In this document: piece after piece, positions 39,052 through 47,856 of the stretch
Layout: each line of letters starts with the position of its first letter
Numbering within the stretch: position 1 is the stretch's first letter
Assembly (NCBI GenBank): GCA_031119555.1
Contig: JAVHXQ010000025.1
Coordinates: 1-51,691, forward strand
Length of the DNA: 51,691 nt
From: Candidatus Dactylopiibacterium sp.
GTDB lineage: Bacteria; Pseudomonadota; Gammaproteobacteria; Burkholderiales; Rhodocyclaceae
Direction: 5' to 3'
Notes under the pieces: generated by a model
What the model saw: the letters and a program-made list of their open reading frames with translations, nothing else
Database searches by the model: none
What the model was told of the DNA's origin: nothing
Made by a program: the position numbers and the translations under genes

Positions 39052-40317
39052 TCAGCGCGGCCGCGCGCCCCGCGCGGCATAGACCGCCACATAGACGTAG
39101 CACAGCAGCGGAATCGCGAAGGACGCCAGCAGGCCGATGCGGTCGGCGCAGAAGCCTTGCAGCAGCGGCACCACCGCCCCGCCCACGATGGCCATGCAGA
39201 GCACGCCCGAGCCCTGGCTCGTGAAGCCGCCGAGCCGGCGCAGCGCGAGCGAGAAGATCGTCGGGAACATGATCGAGTTGAAGAACCCGATCGCCAGCAA
39301 TGCCCCCATCACCACCTTGCCGCTGGCCAGCATCGCCACGAGCAGCAGCGCCACGTTGGCCAGCGCGTTGAAGCCAAGCAGCCCGCCGGGCCGGACCACG
39401 CGCATCAGCGCACCGCCGATGAAGCGCCCCGCCATCGCGAGCCCCCAGTAGAGCGAGAGGTACCGCCCTGCCACGTCCGGCGCGAGGCCCGCGACTTCGG
39501 GCAGGCCCATCACGCTCACGAGCAGGCTGCCGATGGCCACCTCCGCCCCCACATACGCAAAGATGCCCAGCGCCCCCAGCACGAGGTGCGGATACGCCCA
39601 CACCGAACGCCGCGCCGGCAAGGCCGCGGCGGCCCCCGTTGCGGTGCCGTCCGCGACGCGCGGCAGGCGGAAGAGCGCCAGGAAGACCGCGATCGCGACC
39701 AGCACCCCCGCCAGCACGACGTAGGGCGTCTGCACGGCCGCCACCTGGGCCTGCTCGCGCAGCACGCGTTCGGCGGCGGACAGGCTTGCGGCGCCGGCGT
39801 CCGGCCACGCGGCGGCGGACAGGATGAAGGTCGCGCCCAGCGCCGGCCCCAGCGTGGTTCCCAGCGAATTGAAGGCCTGCGTGAGGTTGAGCCGGCTGGA
39901 AGCCGTCTCCGGCGGGCCCAGTGCGGTCACGTAAGGATTCGCCGCCACCTGCAGCACCGTGATGCCGCATGCCAGCACGAACAGCGCAACCAGGAAGAGC
40001 GGATAGGCCCGCAGGCCGGCGGCGGGATAGAACATCAGGCAGCCCGCCGCCGCCAGCCCCAGGCCGATCAGGATGCCGCCCTTGTAGCCCGTGCGCCGGA
40101 TCAGGGCGCCGGCCGGGAGCGACATCACGAAATACGCCGTGAAGAAGCTGAACTGCACGAGCATCGCCTCGAAGTAGCTCAGCGTGAACAAGGCCTTGAG
40201 ATGCGGCACGAGGATGTCGTTGAGCGAGGTGATGAGGCCCCACATGAAGAACAGCAGGGTCAGTGCGCCCAAGGCGCCGCGCGGACTGGAAGGTGCGCCG
40301 GCCGGATTCCCGCTCAT
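39052..40317 (-). CDS. MFS sugar transporter, FucP/GluP type
   Basis: 421 residues with about twelve membrane helices. ALTLLFFMWGLITSLNDILV is the typical first helix of the fucose/glucose/galactose:proton symporter family, and ACGITVLQVAANPYVTALGP is the conserved helix-4 block with the functional Asn. GYKGGILIGL lies between helices 2 and 3. The ATG at 40317 follows GAAGGAGACACGAC on the minus strand. Substrate in this organism is not determined; no catabolic gene is adjacent. It is convergent with the second flagellin. Confidence 0.88.
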   Translation of the reverse strand: MSGNPAGAPSSPRGALGALTLLFFMWGLITSLNDILVPHLKALFTLSYFEAMLVQFSFFTAYFVMSLPAGALIRRTGYKGGILIGLGLAAAGCLMFYPAAGLRAYPLFLVALFVLACGITVLQVAANPYVTALGPPETASSRLNLTQAFNSLGTTLGPALGATFILSAAAWPDAGAASLSAAERVLREQAQVAAVQTPYVVLAGVLVAIAVFLALFRLPRVADGTATGAAAALPARRSVWAYPHLVLGALGIFAYVGAEVAIGSLLVSVMGLPEVAGLAPDVAGRYLSLYWGLAMAGRFIGGALMRVVRPGGLLGFNALANVALLLVAMLASGKVVMGALLAIGFFNSIMFPTIFSLALRRLGGFTSQGSGVLCMAIVGGAVVPLLQGFCADRIGLLASFAIPLLCYVYVAVYAARGARPR

Positions 40318-40411
40318 GTCGTGTCTCCTTCGGAGGCCAGCCCGCCCGCGCCGGCAACGCAGCCATTGTGCGCCCGCGCCCGCGTCGTGTTCATCCCTCG
40401 CCGGAGCGGGC

Positions 40412-40441
40412 CAAAAAAAACCGCAACCCGTGGGTTGCGGT
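40412..40441 (-). terminator. Intrinsic terminator of norB
   Basis: A perfect stem (ACCGCAACC with GGTTGCGGT, 40420-40441) is followed on the minus strand by a run of eight U (40413-40420); 28 bases after the norB stop. Confidence 0.92.
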
Positions 40442-40468
40442 CTGAGACACGGCCCTGCCGCGGCGCGC

Positions 40469-42754
40469 TCAGCGCACGCGTGCGGGCGCGGCGCGGGGCA
40501 ATTCGGTACCGGCCGGGGTGGCCGGCGCGCGGCGCAGCAGCCCCAGCGCGAAAGCCGCCAGCGCCACGATGCCCACCGAGAACACGATGTCGCCCGGCAC
40601 GCGCAGCCACACCATGGCGCGCATGAAGGCCGAGTGGATCACTTCCGGCGAACGCGCGTACCACAGGCCTTCGGCCACGCTGGCCCAGGCCTGGTACAGG
40701 CCGGCCGGCACGAGCGACAGGAAGACCATCATCGCCAGGCCGATGTTGAAGCTCCAGAACGACACCGACAGCGCCTTGTCCGACCACCTGGCGCGCTCGC
40801 TCAGGCCGCGCAGGCAGAACAGCATGAGACCGATGCCCAGCAGCCCGTACACCCCGAACAACGCGGCATGGCCGTGCGCCGCCGTGAGGTTGAGCCCCTG
40901 CACGTAGTACAGCGAGATCGGCGGGTTGATCGCGAAGCCCAGCACGCCCGCGCCCAGGCAGTTCCAGAACCCGACCGCCACGAAGAACAGCACGATCCAG
41001 CGGTAGTTCTGCATCCACGGCGTGGCCTTGCTGCGCTGGTAGTTGCGGAAGGCTTCGAAGCCGACCAGCGTGAGCGGCACCACTTCGAGCGCGGAGAAGA
41101 TCGCGCCGATGGCGATCACGGAGGTCGGCGTCCCCGTGAAGTAGAGGTGGTGCAGCGTGCCCAGGATGCCGCCGAACAGGAAGACGATGGTCTCCAGCAC
41201 GATCGCCGAGTTGGCGGTGGCGGTGTGGATCAGCCCCAGGCGCGAGAAGATCAGCGCGATCACGGCCGTGGCGAACACTTCGAAGAAGCCTTCGACCCAC
41301 AGGTGGACCAGCCACCAGCGCCAGTACTCGATCATCGAATAGTGGCTGTGCTGGCCCCACATCAGCGAACTCGCGTAGAACGCGCCGATGCAGGTCGCCG
41401 ACAGGAAGACCATGGCGATCAGGCCGCGCGACTCCGAAGGCTTGCGCAGCACCGGCCACAAGCCGCGTGCCATCAGGCCCAGCCAGATCATCAGGCCGGC
41501 GAACAGCCCGTACTGCCAGATGCGGCCCATGGACGTGTATTCCAGGCCCTGGTTGCCGAGCCAGAAGGCGAAGTCGGTGCCCAGGCGCTGGTGCGTGCCG
41601 ATCCAGCCGAAGGCGATCGAGCCGGCCACGATGAGCAGCAGCGCGTAGAACAGCACGTCCACGCCGAGCTTCTGGAATCTGGGTTCATGCCCCGAGAGTG
41701 CCGGCGAAATGTAGAGGCCGGTCGCGAGCCAGGCGGTGGCGATCCACAGCACGCCCAGCTGGGTGTGGATGGTGCGGCTCACCGTGTAGGGCAGGATCTC
41801 GGCCAGCGGCAGGCCGAAGAAGGATTGCCCCTCCACCGCGTAGTGCGCCGTCAGCGCGCCCATGCCGATCTGCGTCAGCAGCAGCGCGATGACCACGTAG
41901 AAATACTTGCGCGTGGCCTTCATCGAAGGCGTCGGCTTCAGGTTGAAGAGCGGGTCTTCGCGCGGCGGGGTGGGGTCGGCGGTCTCGGAATGCGACGAGT
42001 GCCACGCGATCATCACCGCCACGCCCGCGATCAGCAGCACCACGCTGACGATGGACCACACCCCGTTGCCCGTGGTCGGCACGTTGTCGACGAGCGGTTC
42101 GTGCGGCCAGTTGCTGGTGTAGGAGAGATGCGTCTCGCCGGGGCGATCCGTGGCGGCGGCCCACGCCGACCAGAAGAAGAAGGCCGGCAGCGCATTGAGG
42201 TCGCCACTGTCCTTGAGCGTGTCGCGCACCATCGCGTACTGCTCGCGCAGCACGTCGTGCTCGGGCGCGCTGCCGAACAGCCCCGTGTAGTGCTGCATGA
42301 GCGTGCGAACCACCTCGGCACGCTCCGGGCTGAGGGTGATCGTGCCCTTCTGCGCATCGTAGGTATTGGCGCGCAATTCATCGCGCACGCGGCCCGAAAC
42401 CACCGCCTGCTCGTCACGGTCGAGCTGGGCGAAGGCAGTCTTGTAGCGCTTCTGCGCCACCGCGTCGCGCAGCGCCACGGCTTCGCGATGCAGCCAGTCG
42501 GCGGACCAGTCGGGCGCCACGTAACTGCCGTGCCCCCACACCGAGCCCAGCTGCTGGCCGCCCGCCGACAGCCAGGCTTCCTGGCCGCGCTGCACCTGGC
42601 CCTCGCCAAACACCACCTGCCCGTCGCTGCTGACCACCTGCAGCGGAATCGGCGGCGCCGAAAGATAGATCTCGCGGCCGATCCAGCCAAGGACGGCGAA
42701 GGACAGCAGGAACAGGATCCCGAGCCACTGCCAGAGTTTGCGTGACGAACGCAT
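40469..42754 (-). CDS. norB: Nitric-oxide reductase, quinol-dependent (qNOR)
   Basis: 761 residues: the long NorB form. An N-terminal membrane helix (about 9-29) and a periplasmic extension without haem c motifs (about 30-220, from EIYLSAPPIPLQVV) replace NorC. A catalytic membrane domain of about a dozen helices follows, with HTQLGVLWIATAW, LMWGQHSHYSMIEYWRWW and HLYFTGTPTSVIA carrying the haem and non-haem-iron histidines. It reduces NO to N2O with quinol, for detoxification or denitrification. An NsrR-like palindrome lies at the promoter and a FNR-like box upstream. It is divergent from nnrS. Confidence 0.96.
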   Translation of the reverse strand: MRSSRKLWQWLGILFLLSFAVLGWIGREIYLSAPPIPLQVVSSDGQVVFGEGQVQRGQEAWLSAGGQQLGSVWGHGSYVAPDWSADWLHREAVALRDAVAQKRYKTAFAQLDRDEQAVVSGRVRDELRANTYDAQKGTITLSPERAEVVRTLMQHYTGLFGSAPEHDVLREQYAMVRDTLKDSGDLNALPAFFFWSAWAAATDRPGETHLSYTSNWPHEPLVDNVPTTGNGVWSIVSVVLLIAGVAVMIAWHSSHSETADPTPPREDPLFNLKPTPSMKATRKYFYVVIALLLTQIGMGALTAHYAVEGQSFFGLPLAEILPYTVSRTIHTQLGVLWIATAWLATGLYISPALSGHEPRFQKLGVDVLFYALLLIVAGSIAFGWIGTHQRLGTDFAFWLGNQGLEYTSMGRIWQYGLFAGLMIWLGLMARGLWPVLRKPSESRGLIAMVFLSATCIGAFYASSLMWGQHSHYSMIEYWRWWLVHLWVEGFFEVFATAVIALIFSRLGLIHTATANSAIVLETIVFLFGGILGTLHHLYFTGTPTSVIAIGAIFSALEVVPLTLVGFEAFRNYQRSKATPWMQNYRWIVLFFVAVGFWNCLGAGVLGFAINPPISLYYVQGLNLTAAHGHAALFGVYGLLGIGLMLFCLRGLSERARWSDKALSVSFWSFNIGLAMMVFLSLVPAGLYQAWASVAEGLWYARSPEVIHSAFMRAMVWLRVPGDIVFSVGIVALAAFALGLLRRAPATPAGTELPRAAPARVR

Positions 42755-42801
42755 GATGAACGCTCTCCTGAAGTAAAACGTGGAAGTACGGCGTGAGCCA
42801 A

Positions 42802-42824
42802 TAGATGCATGTTACGTACATCTA
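42802..42824. promoter_or_regulatory. NsrR-like palindrome at the norB promoter
   Basis: TAGATGCATGT-T-ACGTACATCTA is an 11-1-11 inverted repeat with 9 of 11 positions symmetric, nested in a longer GCCAATAGATG/CATCTATTGGC repeat (42797-42829). NsrR sites in betaproteobacteria have this spacing and the AAGATG-type arms. It overlaps the -10 of the predicted norB promoter. Confidence 0.65.
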
Positions 42825-42837
42825 TTGGCCCTCACAA
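42809..42837 (-). promoter_or_regulatory. Candidate norB promoter
   Basis: On the minus strand TTGTGA (42832-42837) and TAACAT (42809-42814) are separated by 17 bases; the predicted start is near 42802, inside the NsrR-like palindrome. The FNR-like box centre then lies about 71.5 bases upstream, a known activating position. Confidence 0.45.
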
Positions 42838-42866
42838 TCCGCATGCGTCCGATCGGCTGCGCAAAC

Positions 42867-42880
42867 TTGATTCGGGTCAA
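42867..42880. promoter_or_regulatory. FNR/DNR-type box between norB and nnrS
   Basis: TTGATTCGGGTCAA matches TTGAT-N4-ATCAA in 9 of 10 fixed positions. It is placed to serve both divergent genes under low oxygen or nitric oxide. Confidence 0.6.
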
Positions 42881-42947
42881 TTTTCGAGACAGGCTGTGAA
42901 TCAAGGCGCCCTGGCGCCTCCGCGGTGCGCTTCCGGCGGTCGCTTTT

Positions 42948-42970
42948 AACATGTATTATTTTTGCATCTT
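42948..42970. promoter_or_regulatory. NsrR-like site upstream of nnrS
   Basis: AACATGTATTA-T-TTTTGCATCTT has the 11-1-11 layout of NsrR operators; the right arm ends TGCATCTT and the left arm matches AAGATGCATTT in 8 of 11 positions. It covers a TATTAT that could be the nnrS -10 box. Confidence 0.55.
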
Positions 42971-43009
42971 TCAATTTTTCTTGCCGTCTGCCGGCCAGGA
43001 GAACTCCCC

Positions 43010-44254
43010 ATGCCGCCCCTGCTCCGGATCGAAGAACCCGCCACCGCCGCGCCCCACGCCCCTCAATGGCAGGCGTTCCTCGAGATGGGCTTCCGCCCGC
43101 TCTACCTTGCCGGCTGCGCCTGGGCCGCACTGTCGGTCGCGCTGTGGGTCTTCGCGCCGCAATGGATACTCGGTCCGCTCAACGCCGTGTTCTGGCACGC
43201 ACACGAAATGCTGTGGGGATTCGTCGCGACCATCGCGGTGGGCTTCCTGCTCACCGCCGGCGGCGCGTGGACGGGCGTCAATCCGATGCGCGGCCGCCCC
43301 CTGGCGGCGCTGTGCGGGTTGTGGCTGGCCGCGCGCATCCTGTTCCTCGTCCCCGGCACGGTGGCGTTCGGCCTCGCCGCGCTGTGCGAACTCGCGTTCT
43401 TCGCGTGGGGCGCGCTGGCCATGGGGCGGGTCGTGTACGGCCAGCGCAGTCAGCGCAACTACGGCGTGCCCGTGCTCATGCTGGCGCTGGGCGCGGCCGA
43501 TGCCCTCTTCCTGCTCGCCGTCGCGCGCGGCGAGTACGACCTGCTGCTGTCACGCTTCAACACGGGCCTGCTGTGCATGGCCGTCATCGCGCTGCTCGTG
43601 ACGCGCCGCGTCACGCCTTTCTTCGCCTCGCGCGCGGTGCCGGGGCTGGAGATCCCGATGCAGCTGCGCAGCGGCCACGTCCAGCTCGCCACGGGCTGCG
43701 CCGCGATCCTCTTCAGCCTGCTCGGCTGGTCACTGCCGCAAGCCCTCGCGCTGGCCATCACGGGGGCCCTGCCGCTCTACCACGTGATCAGCTGGAAGCC
43801 GCTGGCGGTCCGCCACAAGCCCATCCTGTGGATCCTCTACGCCGGTTACGCGGGGCTGGGCGCGGGCCTGCTGCTGGCGGCGGCGCACGAGGCGGGCTGG
43901 ATCCTGCGCGAAGCCTGGCCCGCGCATGCCATCGGCACGGGCGGCTTCGCGGTGCTCATCATCGGCATGGTCACGCGCACCGCGCTGGGTCATCTGGGGC
44001 GCCCGCTGCAGACCGATCGCAGCATGGTGGCCTCCTACGTGCTCGTGATCGTCGCGGCGGTGCTGCGCCTCGTGGCACTCGTGCCCGGCGGCTTCACGCT
44101 GGCGGCGCTGCATGCCTCCACCACGGCGTGGGTGCTGGCCTTCGCGCTGTACCTGTGGCGTTTCGTGCCGTACATGATCCGGCCCCGGGCCGACGCGGGC
44201 GTGGCCGGCAAGAATTCGGCGGGCATTCCGCTGCGCCCCGGCGCAAAAAAATGA
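43010..44254 (+). CDS. nnrS: NnrS family protein
   Basis: 414 residues with about twelve membrane helices. FLEMGFRPLYLAGCAWAAL at the N terminus, FWHAHEMLWGF and the RVTPFFASRAVPG loop are NnrS hallmarks; family members contain haem and copper and protect cells from nitric oxide and dinitrosyl iron formation. The ATG at 43010 follows CCAGGAGAACTCCCC. It is divergent from norB with shared regulatory sites. The end of the gene is part of a hairpin that terminates the converging azurin gene. Confidence 0.92.
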   Translation: MPPLLRIEEPATAAPHAPQWQAFLEMGFRPLYLAGCAWAALSVALWVFAPQWILGPLNAVFWHAHEMLWGFVATIAVGFLLTAGGAWTGVNPMRGRPLAALCGLWLAARILFLVPGTVAFGLAALCELAFFAWGALAMGRVVYGQRSQRNYGVPVLMLALGAADALFLLAVARGEYDLLLSRFNTGLLCMAVIALLVTRRVTPFFASRAVPGLEIPMQLRSGHVQLATGCAAILFSLLGWSLPQALALAITGALPLYHVISWKPLAVRHKPILWILYAGYAGLGAGLLLAAAHEAGWILREAWPAHAIGTGGFAVLIIGMVTRTALGHLGRPLQTDRSMVASYVLVIVAAVLRLVALVPGGFTLAALHASTTAWVLAFALYLWRFVPYMIRPRADAGVAGKNSAGIPLRPGAKK

Positions 44255-44281
44255 CCGCCGGCGCGAGGCGCGGGCGGTCAT
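44244..44281 (-). terminator. Terminator of azurin overlapping the nnrS stop codon
   Basis: A 9-bp stem (44251-44259 with 44273-44281) is followed on the minus strand by seven U (44244-44250). The A run forms the final Lys codons of nnrS and the ATGA contains its stop. Confidence 0.85.
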
Positions 44282-44320
44282 CGGGTGAGGCGTCGCCCCC
44301 GCCAGGCGGGGAGCGGTCGC

Positions 44321-44773
44321 TTACTTCGTCAGCGTCAGGGTGCCCTTCATGAGCGCCACGTGGCCCGGGAAGGAGCAGAAGTAGGTGTAGCTCTCGCCCG
44401 CCTTGAGCTTGGACACGTCGAACTTCACCGAATCGGTCTCGCCGCCGCCGATGAGCTTGGTGTGCGCGATCACGCGCGTGTCACCCGGCTTCACGTAGTT
44501 GTTGGTCGGGCCCGCCGCCACGCCGTCCTTGTCGACGCCTTGCAGTTCGGACGTCTTCACCAGAACCCAGTTGTGGCCCATGGCCGCCTTGGGCAGCTTG
44601 CCCACGTGCTTGAGCTTGACCGTGAACTGCTTGCAGCTCGCGGGCACGCTCATGGTCTTCAGGTTGAACTGCATCGCGTCGTTGCCTTCGATCTCGGCCT
44701 CGCAGGTGGCCGCCAGCAGCGGACCGGCGATACTGGTACAGAGCAGTGCGGCGGCGATCTTGATCATTTTCAT
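44321..44773 (-). CDS. azu: Azurin (blue copper protein)
   Basis: 150 residues: a 21-residue signal peptide ending GPLLA and a mature protein of 129 residues. In mature numbering the disulfide cysteines are 3 and 26, and the copper ligands are His46 (MGHNWV), Cys112, His117 (CSFPGH) and Met121 (ALMKG), all exactly as in classical azurins. It is a periplasmic electron carrier, often donor to nitrite reductase or cytochrome peroxidase; no nitrite reductase is present here. The predicted promoter region carries an NsrR-like half-site. Confidence 0.97.
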   Translation of the reverse strand: MKMIKIAAALLCTSIAGPLLAATCEAEIEGNDAMQFNLKTMSVPASCKQFTVKLKHVGKLPKAAMGHNWVLVKTSELQGVDKDGVAAGPTNNYVKPGDTRVIAHTKLIGGGETDSVKFDVSKLKAGESYTYFCSFPGHVALMKGTLTLTK

Positions 44774-44937
44774 CGATTTCTCCTTTTCACAGTAAAAACG
44801 GTCGCGCCCGGGGGCGCCACGAGGGAAGACCTTGCCACGCGCCGGCCGCGAACACGGTGCCGGCGCCGGGACCGCGTGGGTCGCGAGGCGCGGCCAGGGC
44901 CACGCCCCGGCCCCGTCCGGGCCGGCAAGATTCAGCC

Positions 44938-44966
44938 GTTATAAAGACACGAATTCCATACATCTT
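44938..44966 (-). promoter_or_regulatory. Possible azurin promoter with NsrR-like half-site
   Basis: On the minus strand AAGATGTATGG (44956-44966) matches one NsrR arm in 9 of 11 positions, and TATAAC (44938-44943) could be the -10 box. The opposite arm is poor, so this is weaker than the two sites at norB and nnrS. Confidence 0.3.
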
Positions 44967-45859
44967 CAAGCCCGGGCTTTCGGCCGCAGGTTGATGACGG
45001 CCACCGCGCTGACGATCAGCGCGGCCGCGGCCGCCTCGCGCCAGCCCGGCTGTTCGCCCAGGAACAACGCGCCCGAGGCCACGCCCACCAGCGGCGTGAG
45101 CAGCGAGGACAGCGACGAGACCTCGACCGGCACCAGCAGCACGAGCCGGTTCCAGGCCCAGTTGCAGAGCATCACCGTGATCAGCACGCTGAATGCGATC
45201 GCGGCGATGGCACCGCCGTCCGGCAGACGGGCCGGCACGCCATCCACGACCAGCGCCGCCAGCACCTGCGGCAGACCGCCCAGCACCAGCACCCAGCCCG
45301 TGAAGACCGCCGCATCCAGCCGCAGCGACCAGCGCTTCATGAGGACGACGCCCGTGGCCCAACTCAGTGCGGCGGAGAGCATGAGCAGCACGCCGACGGG
45401 CGCGTGCGCGAGGTCGAGCGCGGTGCGTCCGAGCAGCACGAGCACGCCCGCGCAGCCCAGCGCGAGCGCCAGCACGCGCCGCGCATCGACCACGCTGCCG
45501 AGCAGCCAGGCCGACAGGGGCACGCACCACAGCGGCATGGTGTAGGCGAGCAACGCGGCGCGGCCCGACGGCAGGTTCAGTGTGGCATAGCTTGAAAGCA
45601 CGTTCCAGGCCAGCACGTTGAAGAATGCCAGCCAGGCGAGGCGCGCGCGGTCCTCGCGCGGCACCCCGAGCGAATGCCCGCGCGCGCGCATCAGCGCCAG
45701 CGTGAGCAGCCCGCCCAGCAGGGAGGTGAGACCCCGGTAGCTCAGCGGCGGCAATGCCGTGAGGGCATATTTGATGACGGCCCACGAGCTTCCCCAGCCG
45801 AGCACCACGACACACAACAACACGATGCCTTCGGAAGGCAAGCCGGAACGACGCTGCAT
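44966..45859 (-). CDS. EamA/DMT family transporter
   Basis: 297 residues with ten hydrophobic segments in two homologous halves (EamA repeats about 10-140 and 150-290). [20 protein letters not shown] is the characteristic start of the first repeat and [17 protein letters not shown] the start of the second; [20 protein letters not shown] is the typical signature of the last part. Such proteins export amino acids or other small metabolites; the substrate is unknown. The ATG at 45859 is preceded by no strong ribosome site. Divergent from prfC. Confidence 0.88.
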   Translation of the reverse strand: MQRRSGLPSEGIVLLCVVVLGWGSSWAVIKYALTALPPLSYRGLTSLLGGLLTLALMRARGHSLGVPREDRARLAWLAFFNVLAWNVLSSYATLNLPSGRAALLAYTMPLWCVPLSAWLLGSVVDARRVLALALGCAGVLVLLGRTALDLAHAPVGVLLMLSAALSWATGVVLMKRWSLRLDAAVFTGWVLVLGGLPQVLAALVVDGVPARLPDGGAIAAIAFSVLITVMLCNWAWNRLVLLVPVEVSSLSSLLTPLVGVASGALFLGEQPGWREAAAAALIVSAVAVINLRPKARA

Positions 45860-46036
45860 CTGCAATACCCGCGCATGGCGCCGCCAGCCGGCGCCGATGG
45901 GGTGGGACCATACCCGACACCCCGGCGACGGGCAAAGCCGGCGCCCCGCGCGCGCCGCGCAAGGGAACTCGCCCGCGCCGCGAAACTTCCCGCCCCCCGG
46001 CCCCCGCACGTGCCGCGCAAGGCCCGGCCACGCCGC

Positions 46037-46042
46037 TATAAT
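46037..46042 (+). promoter_or_regulatory. Candidate -10 element of prfC
   Basis: TATAAT, perfect consensus, 28 bases before the prfC start. No good -35 hexamer is seen. The flanking GC-TATAAT-CCGC also occurs before prfB (50861-50866). Confidence 0.4.
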
Positions 46043-46069
46043 CCGCCCCTTGCCCGGAACTCCCGCACC

Positions 46070-47644
46070 ATGACCGACCTCAAGCACGAACTCGCCCGCC
46101 GCCGCACTTTTGCGATCATTTCCCACCCCGACGCGGGCAAGACCACGCTCACCGAAAAGCTGCTGTGGTTCGGCGGCGCGATCCAGGTGGCCGGCGAGGT
46201 GCGCGCGCGCAAGGCGGCGCGCCACGCGACCTCCGACTGGATGGAGCTCGAAAAGCAGCGCGGCATCTCGGTCACGTCCTCGGTCATGCAGTTTCCGTAC
46301 CGCGACGCGATCATCAACCTGCTCGACACCCCCGGGCACGAAGATTTCTCGGAAGACACCTACCGCACGCTGACCGCCGTCGACTCGGCCGTGATGGTGA
46401 TCGACTCGGTCAATGGCGTGGAGTCGCGCACGATCCAGCTGCTGCACGTGTGCCGCATGCGCGACACGCCCATCCTCACCTTCATCAACAAGCTCGACCG
46501 CGAAGGCAAGGAGCCCATCAACCTGCTCGACGAGATCGAATCCACGCTCGAGATGGAATGCGCTCCGATGACCTGGCCGATCGGCATGGGCAAGCGCTTC
46601 CGTGGCGTCTACAACCTCTACGACGACACGATCTCGTTCTTCGACCCGCACGCCGAGAAAGGCACCTCCGAGATCATCCCGGGGCTGGACAACCCGCGCC
46701 TGGACGAACTCATCGGCGACCAGGCCGACGAACTGCGGCTGGAAGTGGAGCTGGTGCGCGGCGCGTCGCATGCCTTCGACAAGCACAAGTACCTCACCGG
46801 CAAGCAGACGCCGGTGTTCTTCGGCTCGGGCGTGAATAATTTCGGCGTGCAGTCGGTGCTGGACGCCATCGTCGATCTGTCGCCGATGCCGCTCGCGCGC
46901 CCCGCCGAAAGCCGCCAGGTCGCGCCCGACGAACCGAAGTTCTCGGGCTTCGTGTTCAAGATCCAGGCCAACATGGACCCCAAGCACCGCGACCGCATCG
47001 CCTTCCTGCGCGTGTGTTCGGGCCGCTTCGAGCGCGGCATGAAGATCAAGCAGGTGTCCCAGGGCAAGCAGCTCGCGATCAACAACGCCATCACCTTCAT
47101 GGCGCAGGACCGCAACACCACCGATCTGGCCTACTCGGGCGACATCATCGGCATTCCCAACCACGGCACGATCCGCCTGGGGGATACCTTCACCGAAGGC
47201 GAAGACCTCAAATTCACGGGCATTCCCTCGTTCGCGCCCGACCTCTTCCGGCGCGCGCAGATCCGCAATCCGCTCAAGATGAAGCAGTTGCAGAAGGGTC
47301 TGCAGCAGCTCGCCGAGGAAGGCGCGACCCAGCTCTTCAAGCCGCTGGCCTCCAACGATCTCATCCTGGGCGCCGTGGGCGTGCTGCAGTTCGACGTGGT
47401 GGCCTACCGGCTGGCCGCCGAGTACGGCGTGGAATGCGTGTTCGAGGCCTGTGCCTGGGCCACCGCGCGCTGGCTGCGCGGCAAGGATGAAGACATCCGC
47501 GCCCTGCTCGACAAGGCGCCCGCCAACATGGCGCTGGACGGCGCGGGCGACTACGTCTATCTCGCGCCCAACCGCGTGAATCTGCAGATGGCGCGGGAGC
47601 GCCACCCGAACGTGACCTTCCTGGAAACGCGCGAGGTGTACTGA
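46070..47644 (+). CDS. prfC: Peptide chain release factor 3
   Basis: 524 residues, translational GTPase that removes RF1/RF2 from the ribosome after termination. G1 is [15 protein letters not shown], switch I contains [11 protein letters not shown]3 is [18 protein letters not shown], and G4 is [13 protein letters not shown]-Tu-like and C-terminal RF3 domains follow ([33 protein letters not shown]). Length fits the family. Confidence 0.97.
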   Translation: MTDLKHELARRRTFAIISHPDAGKTTLTEKLLWFGGAIQVAGEVRARKAARHATSDWMELEKQRGISVTSSVMQFPYRDAIINLLDTPGHEDFSEDTYRTLTAVDSAVMVIDSVNGVESRTIQLLHVCRMRDTPILTFINKLDREGKEPINLLDEIESTLEMECAPMTWPIGMGKRFRGVYNLYDDTISFFDPHAEKGTSEIIPGLDNPRLDELIGDQADELRLEVELVRGASHAFDKHKYLTGKQTPVFFGSGVNNFGVQSVLDAIVDLSPMPLARPAESRQVAPDEPKFSGFVFKIQANMDPKHRDRIAFLRVCSGRFERGMKIKQVSQGKQLAINNAITFMAQDRNTTDLAYSGDIIGIPNHGTIRLGDTFTEGEDLKFTGIPSFAPDLFRRAQIRNPLKMKQLQKGLQQLAEEGATQLFKPLASNDLILGAVGVLQFDVVAYRLAAEYGVECVFEACAWATARWLRGKDEDIRALLDKAPANMALDGAGDYVYLAPNRVNLQMARERHPNVTFLETREVY

Positions 47645-47856
47645 CGCCGGGGCTGCGCGGCCGGCACGCCGCCTCGCCCGCCCCCGACCCGCGCCGGCGA
47701 ACCGCCGGCTGCAGGGATTCCACTTTCCTCCGCTGCCCGGCCCCGCACCGCGAACCCCGGGCGGGGCCCGCACGACGGCCCGCAAGGACAGCTTCAGCGC
47801 CCATGACAGGCGCGTAACCTCGGCACGGGTCATTGCCCGGGCCACGCCTGTCCGTC

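Noticed and set aside
33716..39082. A plus-strand frame of 1788 codons running through the glycosyltransferase and the second flagellin
   Set aside because: It is out of frame with both recognised proteins and strongly Arg/Pro-rich, so a shadow frame.
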